Positions 1 through 6,826 are shown, counted from the first letter of the stretch. The stretch is 11,367 nt of DNA from Sulfurimonas sp. (GCA_026987995.1 JALSMC010000222.1:1-11367), one strand, 5' to 3'. Program-made: numbers and translations. Notes: generated from the letters alone by a model not told the origin.

Positions 1-1056
1 AAATGACCCTTGAAGTTTTAAGAGAAGTTCTTTTTGTTCATCATTTAATTTTTCAGGATACTGAATGTTGATTATAGCGATGAGATTTCCTTTACCATGA
101 CCGTGAACATCAGCTATACCTTCACCTCTAAATGTAAAACGCTGCTTATCACGTGTTCCTAGTTCAAGTTGTAAGTCAAGCTCACCTGTGAGTGATGGAA
201 TAGTAATACTTTCACCTGTTATAGCCTGTGTAAAGAAGACAGGTATCTCGATATAGACATCATTGTCATCACGGATAAAGTGCTTATCTTGCTCTACTTC
301 AAAAGTAACATATAAGTCACCACGGTTACCTTTTTTCCCTATATTTCCTTGTCCTGAAACTCTGAGTCTGTTGCCTGTGTCTATTCCTGCAGGAATGTTT
401 ACCTTTACACTCTCAGTTGTTTCGTCAAAGCCTTTACCTTTACAGCTTTTACATGAGTCTGTAGCGGCACTTCCTGTTCCTTGACATGCTGGACAAGTTT
501 GAGAAAAAGTCATAAAACCTTGTTTCATATAAACTTGACCTTGACCATCACACTGTCTACATGTAGATAACTTAGCATTTTTTGCACCAGTACCTTTACA
601 CTTACTACAAGCTTCTTTATATGTGTACTTTACCTCTTTCTCACAGCCAAAGACTGCTTCTTCAAAACTAATGCGCATATCAACATTCATATCAAGAGGG
701 TATTTGTCCATGTCAGCAGGATTTTGACGACGACGGCCACCGCCTCCACCCATACCATTAAACATATCTTCAAACATAGAACCTAAGTCATCAAAACCAC
801 CAGATGAACGGCGACCGCCTCCACCCATACCTTGAAGTCCCTCTTTACCGTAACGGTCATAGATACTTTTTTGTTTTTCATCACTTAAGCACTGGTATGC
901 TTCGTTGCAGAGTTTGAACTTATGCTCAGCAGCCTCGTCACCTGGATTTTTATCTGGGTGGTATTTTTTAGCCATTGTTCTATATGCTTTTTTTATCGTA
1001 GTCTTATCTGCAGTCTGTGTTACTTCTAATATTTCGTAATAACTTAAATCTTCCAT
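1..1056 (-). CDS. dnaJ: Chaperone protein DnaJ (Hsp40), C-terminus cut by window edge
   Basis: Co-chaperone that stimulates the DnaK ATPase and delivers unfolded clients in the cytoplasm. I translated the minus strand from the ATG at 1056-1054; the frame stays open for 352 codons to base 1. The order is a J domain at residues 1-70 with the HPD motif at about 33-35 (YHPDKNPGD), then a Gly-rich linker at about 76-110 with two similar GMGGGG-Arg blocks. Next comes the zinc region at about 150-210 with four CxxCxGxG-type repeats ([32 protein letters not shown]), and then the C-terminal substrate-binding beta domains. Family length is about 370-380, so roughly 20-25 residues are missing outside the window. 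An AGGA Shine-Dalgarno lies about 5 nt before the ATG and supports this start. It is divergent from mltA. Zinc-finger completeness argues for DnaJ proper rather than CbpA. Confidence 0.97.
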   Translation of the reverse strand, partial: MEDLSYYEILEVTQTADKTTIKKAYRTMAKKYHPDKNPGDEAAEHKFKLCNEAYQCLSDEKQKSIYDRYGKEGLQGMGGGGRRSSGGFDDLGSMFEDMFNGMGGGGGRRRQNPADMDKYPLDMNVDMRISFEEAVFGCEKEVKYTYKEACSKCKGTGAKNAKLSTCRQCDGQGQVYMKQGFMTFSQTCPACQGTGSAATDSCKSCKGKGFDETTESVKVNIPAGIDTGNRLRVSGQGNIGKKGNRGDLYVTFEVEQDKHFIRDDNDVYIEIPVFFTQAITGESITIPSLTGELDLQLELGTRDKQRFTFRGEGIADVHGHGKGNLIAIINIQYPEKLNDEQKELLLKLQGSF

Positions 1057-1090
1057 TTTTGTCCTATCATTAATAATAATATTTTTCGCA

Positions 1091-1096
1091 ATTATA
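1091..1096 (-). promoter_or_regulatory. -10 box of dnaJ promoter
   Basis: The minus strand reads TATAAT here, 35 nt before the dnaJ ATG, which leaves room for a leader of about 28 nt with an AGGA ribosome site. A hexamer at the usual 17-bp spacing would fall at 1114-1119, inside the left terminal repeat of the neighbouring element, and reads GAAGTC, a poor -35. Campylobacterota sigma-70 promoters often lack a -35, so this does not count against it. Confidence 0.55.
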
Positions 1097-1111
1097 CCCA
1101 TAAATATTTAA

Positions 1112-1143
1112 TAGACTTCTTACACAAGCTAAGCATACTTCAG
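1112..1143 (+). repeat. Left terminal inverted repeat of the element
   Basis: These 32 bp pair with 1349-1380 with three mismatches (at positions 11, 17 and 26 of the repeat), all of the A/G transition type. The outer end lies only 15 bp from the dnaJ -10 box. Confidence 0.85.
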
Positions 1144-1247
1144 AGGGAAGAAAAAAAGATGAAATTGTGTAAAACCTTTTTTTCAGTGTAGCCATAGCTA
1201 CGGTGACTAAAAGTTTTATGCAAGTTCGCTTTTTTTATCCCTCCCTT
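1144..1247. repeat. Arm A: imperfect hairpin with a GTAGC-CATA-GCTAC tip
   Basis: The segment 1144-1181 (AGGG, a run of seven A, then TAAAAC-TTTT) is complementary to 1207-1247 with a few bulges and several G-U-compatible changes. The tip at 1182-1206 is itself a hairpin: TTCA-G-TGTAGC, loop CATA, GCTACG-G-TGA. Mismatches that become G-U wobbles on the plus strand suggest that pairing could also matter as RNA. Confidence 0.6.
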
Positions 1248-1250
1248 TGG

Positions 1251-1349
1251 GCACTTTATAGAGAGCTTTACTCTTCGTTAGATAACCTTCACTGTAGCTA
1301 TGGCTACACTGAAGAACATCTGCCTCGATTAAAACTCTCTATAAAGTGC
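1251..1349. repeat. Arm B: hairpin with a second copy of the GTAGC tip
   Basis: The base of the stem is 1251-1270 paired with 1330-1349, matching at 19 of 20 positions (GCACTTTATAGAGAG at its core). The tip, 1287-1314, is a hairpin CTTCA-C-TGTAGC, loop TATG, GCTACA-C-TGAAG. This tip is an inverted copy of the arm A tip, so the two can pair with each other or fold separately. The inner stem 1271-1286 / 1315-1329 is less well matched but keeps TCG and AGAT. Confidence 0.7.
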
Positions 1350-1380
1350 TGAAGCATGCTTAGTTTGTGCAAGAAGTCTA
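1349..1380 (-). repeat. Right terminal inverted repeat of the element
   Basis: Inverted partner of 1112-1143. Its inner base overlaps the foot of arm B by one base, and its outer end lies 13 bp before the mltA -10 box. Confidence 0.85.
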
Positions 1381-1390
1381 ATATTATAAA

Positions 1391-1399
1391 TGCTATAAT
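1391..1399 (+). promoter_or_regulatory. Extended -10 box of mltA promoter (TGC-TATAAT)
   Basis: A perfect extended -10 (TGN directly followed by TATAAT at 1394-1399) ends only 6 nt before the mltA ATG. The expected start of transcription, 6-8 nt after the box, therefore coincides with the start codon. The 17-bp-spaced -35 position (1371-1376, AAGAAG) falls inside the element's right repeat. A second TATTAT at 1382-1387 could start a slightly longer transcript, but no ribosome site lies between it and the ATG. Confidence 0.6.
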
Positions 1400-1405
1400 A
1401 CCGAC

Positions 1406-2509
1406 ATGAAAGCAAGCACCTATTTTTTAATAATTATACTCCTATTATTTGGCTGTTCACCTAAGCCAAAAGTTCTTTTTGAGGCACTTCCACATACTTA
1501 TCTTCTTGAGAGTGATTTTAACTCTTTGCCTAATTTTACTCAAGAAAGTTATGTTGAAGTACTTAAGAATTTTCAAAATAATTGTCGTAGTTCTAAAGCG
1601 AAAAAATTATATGGAGAACTTTGTACAGAAGTAGATACTATAAGTGAGGCAGAACTGTTTTTAAAAAACTCTTTTACTCCTTATATCATTACAACAAAAG
1701 AGGACGAGTCAAAAGGACTTTTGACAGGCTACTACGAACCTGAATTAAAAGCTTCTTTAACACAAGGTCTTCAATACAAGTACCCTTTGTATGAAACACC
1801 AAAAGATTTGATAGTTGTTGACTTAAGCTCAATATATCCATCTTTAAAAAACTATAGACTCAGAGGTAAAGTAGTAGATAATAGACTAGTACCTTATGAT
1901 ACGAGAGAAGAGAGTAAAAAGAAAACTGTAAATGCAGAGGTGATTTGCTATTGTGATTCTCAAGTAGACAAGTTCTTTTTAGAGATACAGGGTTCAGGAA
2001 GAGTGATCTTAGATGACAACAGTACTATCTTTGTAGGATATGATAACCAAAATGGACACAAATACAGAGCAATAGGAAAATACTTAGTGAAAATAGGGGC
2101 ACTCGCTTTAGAAGATGTATCTCTACAAAGTATCAGGCATTGGCTAGATAGTAATCCTTCAAGAGTGGAAGAGGTTTTAAATTATAATAAGTCACTTATC
2201 TATTTTAAAGAGAGGACACAAGGTGCTACTGGTGCTTTGGGCTTAGAACTTACACCTTTTCGTTCAGTAGCGGTAGATAGAAAATATATACCACTAGGGA
2301 GTATGCTATACTTGCACTCAAATATAGCCAATAAAGAACTAAATAAAATAGTTTTTGCCCAAGATACTGGTGGAGCCATAAAAGGTAGTGTTCGTGCTGA
2401 CCTTTTTCTTGGAACTGGAAAAAAAGCTCTTGAAGTGGCAGGAAAACTAAAGTCAGATTTAAAACTATGGATATTACTTCCAAAAGATACAAAAGAGATA
2501 ACTAAATGA
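1406..2509 (+). CDS. mltA: Membrane-bound lytic murein transglycosylase A (MltA lipoprotein)
   Basis: Peptidoglycan lytic transglycosylase that cleaves between MurNAc and GlcNAc with 1,6-anhydro ring formation, anchored in the outer membrane. Residues 1-17 are a lipoprotein signal ending in the lipobox L14-F15-G16-C17; Ser at +2 does not signal inner-membrane retention. Family blocks are TGYYEPELKAS (about 107-117), EIQGSGR (193-199), VGYDNQNGHKYRAIG (210-224) and the 3D domain VFAQDTGGAIKGSVRADLF (316-334). Asp320 and Asp332 are the acidic residues expected near the active site. The length of 367 fits E. coli MltA (about 365). The ATG at 1406 is required for an intact signal peptide although no Shine-Dalgarno precedes it; the extended -10 ends 6 nt upstream, so the mRNA may be leaderless. 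The stop overlaps the recR start by 4 bp (ATGA), so the two are probably co-transcribed. Confidence 0.94.
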   Translation: MKASTYFLIIILLLFGCSPKPKVLFEALPHTYLLESDFNSLPNFTQESYVEVLKNFQNNCRSSKAKKLYGELCTEVDTISEAELFLKNSFTPYIITTKEDESKGLLTGYYEPELKASLTQGLQYKYPLYETPKDLIVVDLSSIYPSLKNYRLRGKVVDNRLVPYDTREESKKKTVNAEVICYCDSQVDKFFLEIQGSGRVILDDNSTIFVGYDNQNGHKYRAIGKYLVKIGALALEDVSLQSIRHWLDSNPSRVEEVLNYNKSLIYFKERTQGATGALGLELTPFRSVAVDRKYIPLGSMLYLHSNIANKELNKIVFAQDTGGAIKGSVRADLFLGTGKKALEVAGKLKSDLKLWILLPKDTKEITK

Positions 2510-3075
2510 ATAATGCACTAGAAAAATTTAACCGTTTAGTTGATTCCCTCCAAGAACTCCCAACAATTGGTAAAAAATCTGCAACAAGACTCGCTTATCA
2601 TATGATAATGAATGATACTTTTGTAGGTATGCGAATTTCTCATGCCATTGAAGATGCTTTGGGAAGTTTAAAGAAATGTACTGATTGTGGTGGCATGAGT
2701 GAAGATGAACTCTGTTACATATGTACAGATGATGGACGAGATACGACACTATTGTGTATAGTAGAAAATGCTAAAGATATTTTACTTTTAGAAGAAAATG
2801 GACTCTTTGATGGCAAGTACTTTGTTTTAGACTCTTTAGATGAGTTTAGTGTCTCAAAACTTGAAGCATTAGTAGATGAGGGTGTCAATGAGATACTGTT
2901 TGCTCTAACACCTTCCATAGCTAATGATGCAGTGATTCTTTACATAGAAGATAAATTGAGTGCTTATAATGTAAACTTCTCTAAAATTGCTCAAGGTGTA
3001 CCTACTGGAGTGAGTTTAGAAAACATCGACCTTCTTTCTCTTACACGAGCATTAGAAGATAGAGTAAAGGTGTAG
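2506..3075 (+). CDS. recR: Recombination mediator protein RecR
   Basis: Acts with RecO (and RecF where present) to load RecA on SSB-coated single-stranded DNA in gap repair. The N-terminal helix-hairpin-helix region is at about 14-34 (LQELPTIGKKSATRLAYHM). The Cys4 zinc motif is C58-x2-C61-x8-C70-x2-C73, followed by a TOPRIM domain starting at LLCIVENAKDI with Glu87. The C-terminal GVPTGVSLENIDLLSLTRAL block (about 163-182) matches the usual GVP-x-G signature. The 189 residues are slightly short of the roughly 200 usual, with no domain missing. The start ATG overlaps the mltA stop, and the pldA ATG follows one base after the stop codon. Being second in an envelope-gene operon is likely conserved packing rather than a functional link. 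Confidence 0.97.
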   Translation: MNNALEKFNRLVDSLQELPTIGKKSATRLAYHMIMNDTFVGMRISHAIEDALGSLKKCTDCGGMSEDELCYICTDDGRDTTLLCIVENAKDILLLEENGLFDGKYFVLDSLDEFSVSKLEALVDEGVNEILFALTPSIANDAVILYIEDKLSAYNVNFSKIAQGVPTGVSLENIDLLSLTRALEDRVKV

Positions 3076-3076
3076 A

Positions 3077-3937
3077 ATGAAGTATATATATTTTCTTTTA
3101 TTTATTCCACTGTTATTACTGAGTGAACAAAGTGTAGATATTGATGATGTGAAAAATCTTAAAACTAAATCAAGTATGCAAAAATGGTTAGACCACGACT
3201 TTGGTTTAAAGCCATATAAGACAAATTATCTTCTTCCTTATGGTTATGCTGACACACCCTATACTTCAAATATACCAACTTTAGACTATGAGAACATAGA
3301 AGCTGAGCTACAAGTGAGTCTTATGATTCAAGTGGGACATAACTTTTTTGGACTCAAAGAGAAGTATTATGTTTCATATACACATCAAGCATTCTGGCAA
3401 ATTTATATCGAATCTGCACCATTTAGGGAAACTACATATAACCCAGAAGGATTTGTTGTTTTCCCTATAGATGATACAGAGTCTATATTTGGGCTACGTT
3501 CATTGAAGCTTACACTCGCACATAAATCAAATGGACAGCCAAATACAGAAGATGTTGTTTTCTCAAACGGACAAGCATTGGGTAATATCTCAAGAAGTAT
3601 AAACTACTTAAAGTCAACTCTCAGGCTGCAGCATGATACATTAATGACAGACCTCTCGGTTTGGGTACCTATATCGGATTTGAGTGATAACCCTGATATT
3701 ATGGACTATATGGGGTATACAAGTTTGAAGTTTACATACTTTATAAATGATAATATGTTTAGTGTAAAAACTCGAGGGAATATTGCTACACAAAAAGGTG
3801 CAGTAGAACTTACATATTCGCATCCACTTGTACATAATAATCTATATATTAAGTTCTTTAGTGGATACATGGAGTCTTTAATAGATTATAATCGTAAACT
3901 TACAAAGTTATCTATAGGATTTAGTTTCTCAAGATAG
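3077..3937 (+). CDS. pldA: Outer-membrane phospholipase A (OMPLA)
   Basis: Calcium-dependent outer-membrane phospholipase that removes phospholipids from the outer leaflet. Residues 1-16 look like a signal peptide (MKYIYFLLFIPLLLLS). The rest alternates like a small beta-barrel. The active-site block is LAHKSNGQPN with His149 and Ser151, and the downstream block is SRSIN with Asn176 as the likely third catalytic residue and Ser172 as the likely calcium-site residue, by analogy with E. coli His142/Ser144/Asn156. The spacing between Ser151 and Asn176 is 25 residues against 12 in E. coli, so this loop carries about 13 extra residues. The C-terminus (LSIGFSFSR) is an amphipathic barrel strand. 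The 286 residues fit the family. It starts 1 bp after recR with an AAGG ribosome site inside recR, and is the last gene of the operon. Confidence 0.9.
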   Translation: MKYIYFLLFIPLLLLSEQSVDIDDVKNLKTKSSMQKWLDHDFGLKPYKTNYLLPYGYADTPYTSNIPTLDYENIEAELQVSLMIQVGHNFFGLKEKYYVSYTHQAFWQIYIESAPFRETTYNPEGFVVFPIDDTESIFGLRSLKLTLAHKSNGQPNTEDVVFSNGQALGNISRSINYLKSTLRLQHDTLMTDLSVWVPISDLSDNPDIMDYMGYTSLKFTYFINDNMFSVKTRGNIATQKGAVELTYSHPLVHNNLYIKFFSGYMESLIDYNRKLTKLSIGFSFSR

Positions 3938-3940
3938 TTG

Positions 3941-4732
3941 TTAAAGAAGGAAACTTTTTTTCATGTGATATTTTATATCTTTTTTATCAAGTTGTGCTTT
4001 TACAAAAAGTTCATTTGCAAGTACACCTTGCCCTAAAAGCATATCTGCACCATCTTTATAAGTGATGTTTTTCTCTTTTGCTTGTTGTAAAAAAGGTGTG
4101 AGCTTGCCATATATAGCATCAGCAACATATTTGCTACTCGCTAAGATATCTAAAATCATATTTTTTGGAGTAGGAAGTTCTTCATCTTTAAGTCCAGCAC
4201 TTGTAGTGTTGACTACTAAGTCGTAGTCTGTAAGTTCAAATGTGTCCCAAGTATATGTTTGGCAACCCAAGTCATTAAAAAATGAAAGGCGACCTTCACT
4301 TCTGTTGATGACACTCACTTCTATGCTTTCTTGCATAAATCTCGCAGCAAGTGCTTTAGCCGTGCCACCAGCACCAAGAATAAGAATTTTTTTGATGTTG
4401 TCAAACTCTTCGATGGCATACATAAAACCATCTGCATCAGTGTTGTAACCTATAAGTCTTCCATTTTCATTTATAAGTGTGTTAACAACTCCAACAGTTT
4501 TTGCAAAACCACGAACTTCATCACAAGCATTAAACGCAGCCTCTTTATGGGGAACTGTAACATTCGCTCCAGATAAACCAAGAGCAAAAAATGTCTCTTT
4601 GAGTTTAGTCCCATCTTCAAGATGTGTTCTTGTATAACAAGCAGGGTAATTTAGATTTTTAAAAACACTATTGTGCATAAGAGGAGAGCGAGAGTGTGAA
4701 ACAGGGTTACCAAAGATAGAAAAAAGTTTCAT
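3941..4732 (-). CDS. aroE: Shikimate dehydrogenase (NADP+)
   Basis: Reduces 3-dehydroshikimate to shikimate with NADPH, the fourth step from DAHP to chorismate, in the cytoplasm. The substrate-binding N-terminal motif is GNPVSHSRSPLMHN (Ser14 and Ser16). Catalytic Lys63 is in NVTVPHK, with Asn84 in VVNT and Asp99 in NTDADG. The dinucleotide loop is GAGGTAKA at 120-127, followed by NRS at 143-145, a position where NRT/NRS marks NADP preference. The C-terminal block GADMLLGQG is also typical. The length of 263 is normal. The ATG overlaps the last base of the trpE stop (TAATG), pointing to translational coupling. It converges on pldA with 3 bp between stop codons. The SRS motif and NRS loop fit AroE better than the paralogues YdiB or RifI. 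Confidence 0.97.
   Translation of the reverse strand: MKLFSIFGNPVSHSRSPLMHNSVFKNLNYPACYTRTHLEDGTKLKETFFALGLSGANVTVPHKEAAFNACDEVRGFAKTVGVVNTLINENGRLIGYNTDADGFMYAIEEFDNIKKILILGAGGTAKALAARFMQESIEVSVINRSEGRLSFFNDLGCQTYTWDTFELTDYDLVVNTTSAGLKDEELPTPKNMILDILASSKYVADAIYGKLTPFLQQAKEKNITYKDGADMLLGQGVLANELFVKAQLDKKDIKYHMKKSFLL
3943..3961 (+). terminator. Possible weak intrinsic terminator after pldA
   Basis: AAAGAAG (3943-3949), a GAAA tetraloop, then CTTTTTT (3954-3960) can pair over 7 bp with one G-U, giving a short A-U-rich hairpin whose 3' side is a T run. It starts 6 bp after the pldA stop and overlaps the 3' end of aroE coding sequence on the other strand. The stem is weak, so efficiency is doubtful. 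Confidence 0.3.
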
Positions 4733-6141
4733 TAATCTCTATCTAAATCATGAAGGGAGTGAATGAGAGCACCTAGTTTATTCTCAACTTCTTCATACTC
4801 TGTCTCTTTTACACTATCTGCGACTATTCCAGCACCAGCTTGAAGAACAACTTTGTCCTCTTTAACCATAGCCGTTCTTATAGTAATAGCAGAGTCCATA
4901 TTCCCATCAAAACCGAAGTAACCTATACTTCCACTATAAAAGCCGCGTTTAAGACCTTCATACTCCGCTATAAGTTCCATAGCACGGATTTTTGGAGCAC
5001 CTGTCATAGTTCCTGCTGTAAATGTTGCCATAAAAAGGTCAAACATATCTTTGTCATCTGCAAGCTCTGCTGTTACATCTGAGACTATATGCATTACATG
5101 AGAAAAACGCTCTATATGCATCATGTCTTCTACTTTTACTGTACCTGTTTTTGCTACACGACTTACATCATTTCGACCGAGGTCTATAAGCATTAGGTGT
5201 TCAGATAACTCTTTAGGGTCTGCAAGTAGTTCTTTTTCAAGTTCTAAATCTTCTTGTTTTGTGACACCGCGTTTACGAGTTCCAGCAATTGGGCGAAGCA
5301 GTAGTTCATTCTCTTCTAAACGCACCATTACTTCAGGTGAAGAACCTACGATACTAAACTCTTCATACTCCATTAAAAACATATAGGGAGAAGGGTTTTT
5401 TGCTCGTAAAATTCTATAAAAACTAAAAGGGTCTACTTTTATGTTTCTTGTAAAACGATTTGTCATAAGTATTTGAAAAACATCGCCACTTTTTATCATC
5501 TCTTTAGACTTGTCTATCATATCAAAAAACTTGCTCTTTGAATGAGCGAAAGATCCTTTGTCACCTCCAATATTATATACGCGATGTTTATAAGTGTATG
5601 TTCCTTTGAGGTTATCATGTATATCTATGAACTTCTCTTCATACTCTTTAAGTGTTGAGACTAAAGTGATTTGATGATTTTTATGAGAGTAAACTAAAAT
5701 CATTTTAGGTAGTATTAGGTCTAAATCAGGTGTATGCAACTCATCTTTTAAGTTGTCCATGCTTGAGCCGAGTTTAGGCTCAAAAACTTTTACCATATCG
5801 TAGCTTATGTAACCGATAAAACCATCGACATAACCGACCTTAAGTCTTTTTGTAGCCTCTTTATAGATACTAGTGTCTATAGTTTTATAGTACTCTTTTA
5901 AAAAAGTAAAAGGGTTTTCTTCTTTTGTATGTTGTGTGCCATGTGTATCAGTGTGGATTGTTTTATCGTTGATGTATTGAAGACGCTCACGAGCACCTAT
6001 ACAGATAAAAGAGTAGTTGCCTTCACTGCCACCAGCAGACTCAAAAAGGTAAGTAATCTCACCTTTAAACATATCTTTGAGTTTAGAGTAAACAGCAATA
6101 GGAGCTAATTGGTCAAGTGTAAATTGTTTAGAATATATCAA
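4732..6141 (-). CDS. trpE: Anthranilate synthase component I, TTG start
   Basis: Converts chorismate to anthranilate with ammonia from the TrpG glutaminase, the first committed step of tryptophan synthesis. The N-terminal domain has the feedback-site motif YLFES (31-35). The chorismate-binding domain has PIAGTRKRG (284-292), LIDLGRND (318-325), TFTAGTMTGAPK (373-384) and AGAGIVADS (435-443). The Ala in PIAGT is the TrpE signature; PabB carries Lys there, so aminodeoxychorismate synthase is unlikely. The 469 residues are normal. The start is TTG at 6141-6139: no ATG or GTG occurs upstream before an in-frame stop, the next Met is residue 24, and the residues before it match the family N-terminus. 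An AAGAG ribosome site lies 5 nt away. It lies 20 bp after the SPOR gene and is coupled to aroE. No trpG is adjacent, so the amidotransferase must be encoded elsewhere. Confidence 0.94.
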   Translation of the reverse strand: MIYSKQFTLDQLAPIAVYSKLKDMFKGEITYLFESAGGSEGNYSFICIGARERLQYINDKTIHTDTHGTQHTKEENPFTFLKEYYKTIDTSIYKEATKRLKVGYVDGFIGYISYDMVKVFEPKLGSSMDNLKDELHTPDLDLILPKMILVYSHKNHQITLVSTLKEYEEKFIDIHDNLKGTYTYKHRVYNIGGDKGSFAHSKSKFFDMIDKSKEMIKSGDVFQILMTNRFTRNIKVDPFSFYRILRAKNPSPYMFLMEYEEFSIVGSSPEVMVRLEENELLLRPIAGTRKRGVTKQEDLELEKELLADPKELSEHLMLIDLGRNDVSRVAKTGTVKVEDMMHIERFSHVMHIVSDVTAELADDKDMFDLFMATFTAGTMTGAPKIRAMELIAEYEGLKRGFYSGSIGYFGFDGNMDSAITIRTAMVKEDKVVLQAGAGIVADSVKETEYEEVENKLGALIHSLHDLDRD

Positions 6142-6161
6142 TGTATCTCTTACTTTATGTA

Positions 6162-6800
6162 TTAAAGTTTAACTAAAAATGAACCAGGTTCTACTTTTGA
6201 ACGAAGAGTACGTCTAGCATTTTTAGCCTCATGTGCATTTTTAAATGGACCGACAAGTACTTTGTTAAGGTTTGCAACTTTATGAAACTTATAACTATAA
6301 CCAAGTTTTGTAATTGAGTCTAAAAATTTTTTATTTGGTTTGTACTTTGAGAATGATCCAACTTGAATATAGTAAGAAACAGTAGATGCTTTACTTATAG
6401 GTGTTACAGTTTTTGCTACTACTGGTTTCTTAGCAACAGGTTTTTTCTCTATAACAGGTGTTTGTACTTCAATAACTTCTACCGATGTTTCAGCTAAACT
6501 CTCTTCTTTGAGTTTTTGAGCAATGAGTGCAAGATCTTCATCTGAACTTGTCTCCTCTTCTACAACTACTTCTTCAAAAAGAGGTTCTTCTTGAGTTTGC
6601 AGTACTTGACCTTGTGGTTCTTCTGGAAGAACTGCTTGAGGAAGGTTATCTGTTCCATTAGAACTGAGAGAATTCATTAGCATTACAACAATGATAAGTA
6701 TAACACCTAGTGTTGCAACTGCTAATACTACTTTTTTATTAGAATTATTATTTGTATCTTTATTTAAAATTATATCGTTGAGTTCATTTTTATCATTCAT
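6162..6800 (-). CDS. SPOR-domain inner-membrane protein
   Basis: Probably a bitopic protein that binds denuded glycan strands at the division septum. Residues 1-23 are polar and cytoplasmic, and residues 24-43 form one membrane helix (VVLAVATLGVILIIVVMLMN). A long acidic periplasmic linker (about 60-118, rich in Glu) is followed by a Lys/Pro/Val spacer (118-135, KKPVAKKPVVAK). The SPOR domain at about 141-212 begins YYIQVGSFSK, has the second half-repeat KVLVGPFKNAHEAKNA, and ends SFLVKL. The ATG at 6800 follows a GAGGAAAG ribosome site and a good -10, so the start is well supported. The gene heads an operon with trpE (20 bp downstream) and aroE; the metabolic genes seem unrelated in function. 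It resembles FtsN or DedD in layout, but the short SPOR-only homology does not allow a specific name. Confidence 0.88.
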   Translation of the reverse strand: MNDKNELNDIILNKDTNNNSNKKVVLAVATLGVILIIVVMLMNSLSSNGTDNLPQAVLPEEPQGQVLQTQEEPLFEEVVVEEETSSDEDLALIAQKLKEESLAETSVEVIEVQTPVIEKKPVAKKPVVAKTVTPISKASTVSYYIQVGSFSKYKPNKKFLDSITKLGYSYKFHKVANLNKVLVGPFKNAHEAKNARRTLRSKVEPGSFLVKL

Positions 6801-6820
6801 ATTTCTTTCCTCTTTTTATT

Positions 6821-6826
6821 ATTATA
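6821..6826 (-). promoter_or_regulatory. -10 box of SPOR-trpE-aroE operon promoter
   Basis: The minus strand reads TATAAT 20 nt upstream of the SPOR gene ATG, followed by an AGAGGAAAG ribosome site. A T-rich stretch (ACTTTTGTAG) precedes it, as is common in Campylobacterota sigma-70 promoters, and no good -35 is visible. Expected transcription start is near 6814, giving a leader of about 14 nt. Confidence 0.6.

Larger units (their letters stand above)
1112..1380. mobile_element. MITE-like element with terminal inverted repeats and two hairpin arms
   Basis: A 269-bp non-coding unit bounded by 32-bp terminal inverted repeats (1112-1143 and 1349-1380) that match at 29 of 32 positions; the ends read TAGACTTCTT. 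Inside are two adjacent imperfect hairpins. Arm A runs about 1144-1247 and arm B 1251-1349, so the whole sequence can fold as a three-way junction. Possible target duplications are TA (within the ends) or AAT at 1110-1112 and 1380-1382; both are too short to be decisive. There is no ORF. The structure fits a non-autonomous miniature transposable element; the ends vaguely recall IS5-type elements, but that is a guess. Alternatives are a REPIN-like pair of inverted palindromes or a structured RNA. No second copy occurs in this window. Confidence 0.6.

Noticed and set aside
76-360. Possible frameshift in dnaJ because no continuous ORF was listed for it
   Set aside because: The minus-strand frame reads without interruption from 1056 to base 1; it has no stop only because the gene runs off the window.
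263-484. Open frame on the plus strand within dnaJ
   Set aside because: Antisense shadow of the DnaJ zinc-finger and C-terminal coding sequence, with no ribosome site and no recognisable protein.
1112-1380. CRISPR array or tandem repeat
   Set aside because: The repeats are inverted and nested, with only two copies of the tip motif and no regular spacers.
2250-2492. Minus-strand open frame inside mltA with hydrophobic translation
   Set aside because: Shadow of the mltA 3D domain; hydrophobicity comes from the reverse complement of Lys/Glu codons.
4732-6141. Gene could be pabB (aminodeoxychorismate synthase) or an isochorismate synthase
   Set aside because: PIAGT with Ala, the TAGTMTGAPK block and the YLFES feedback motif match TrpE; PabB has Lys in PIKGT.
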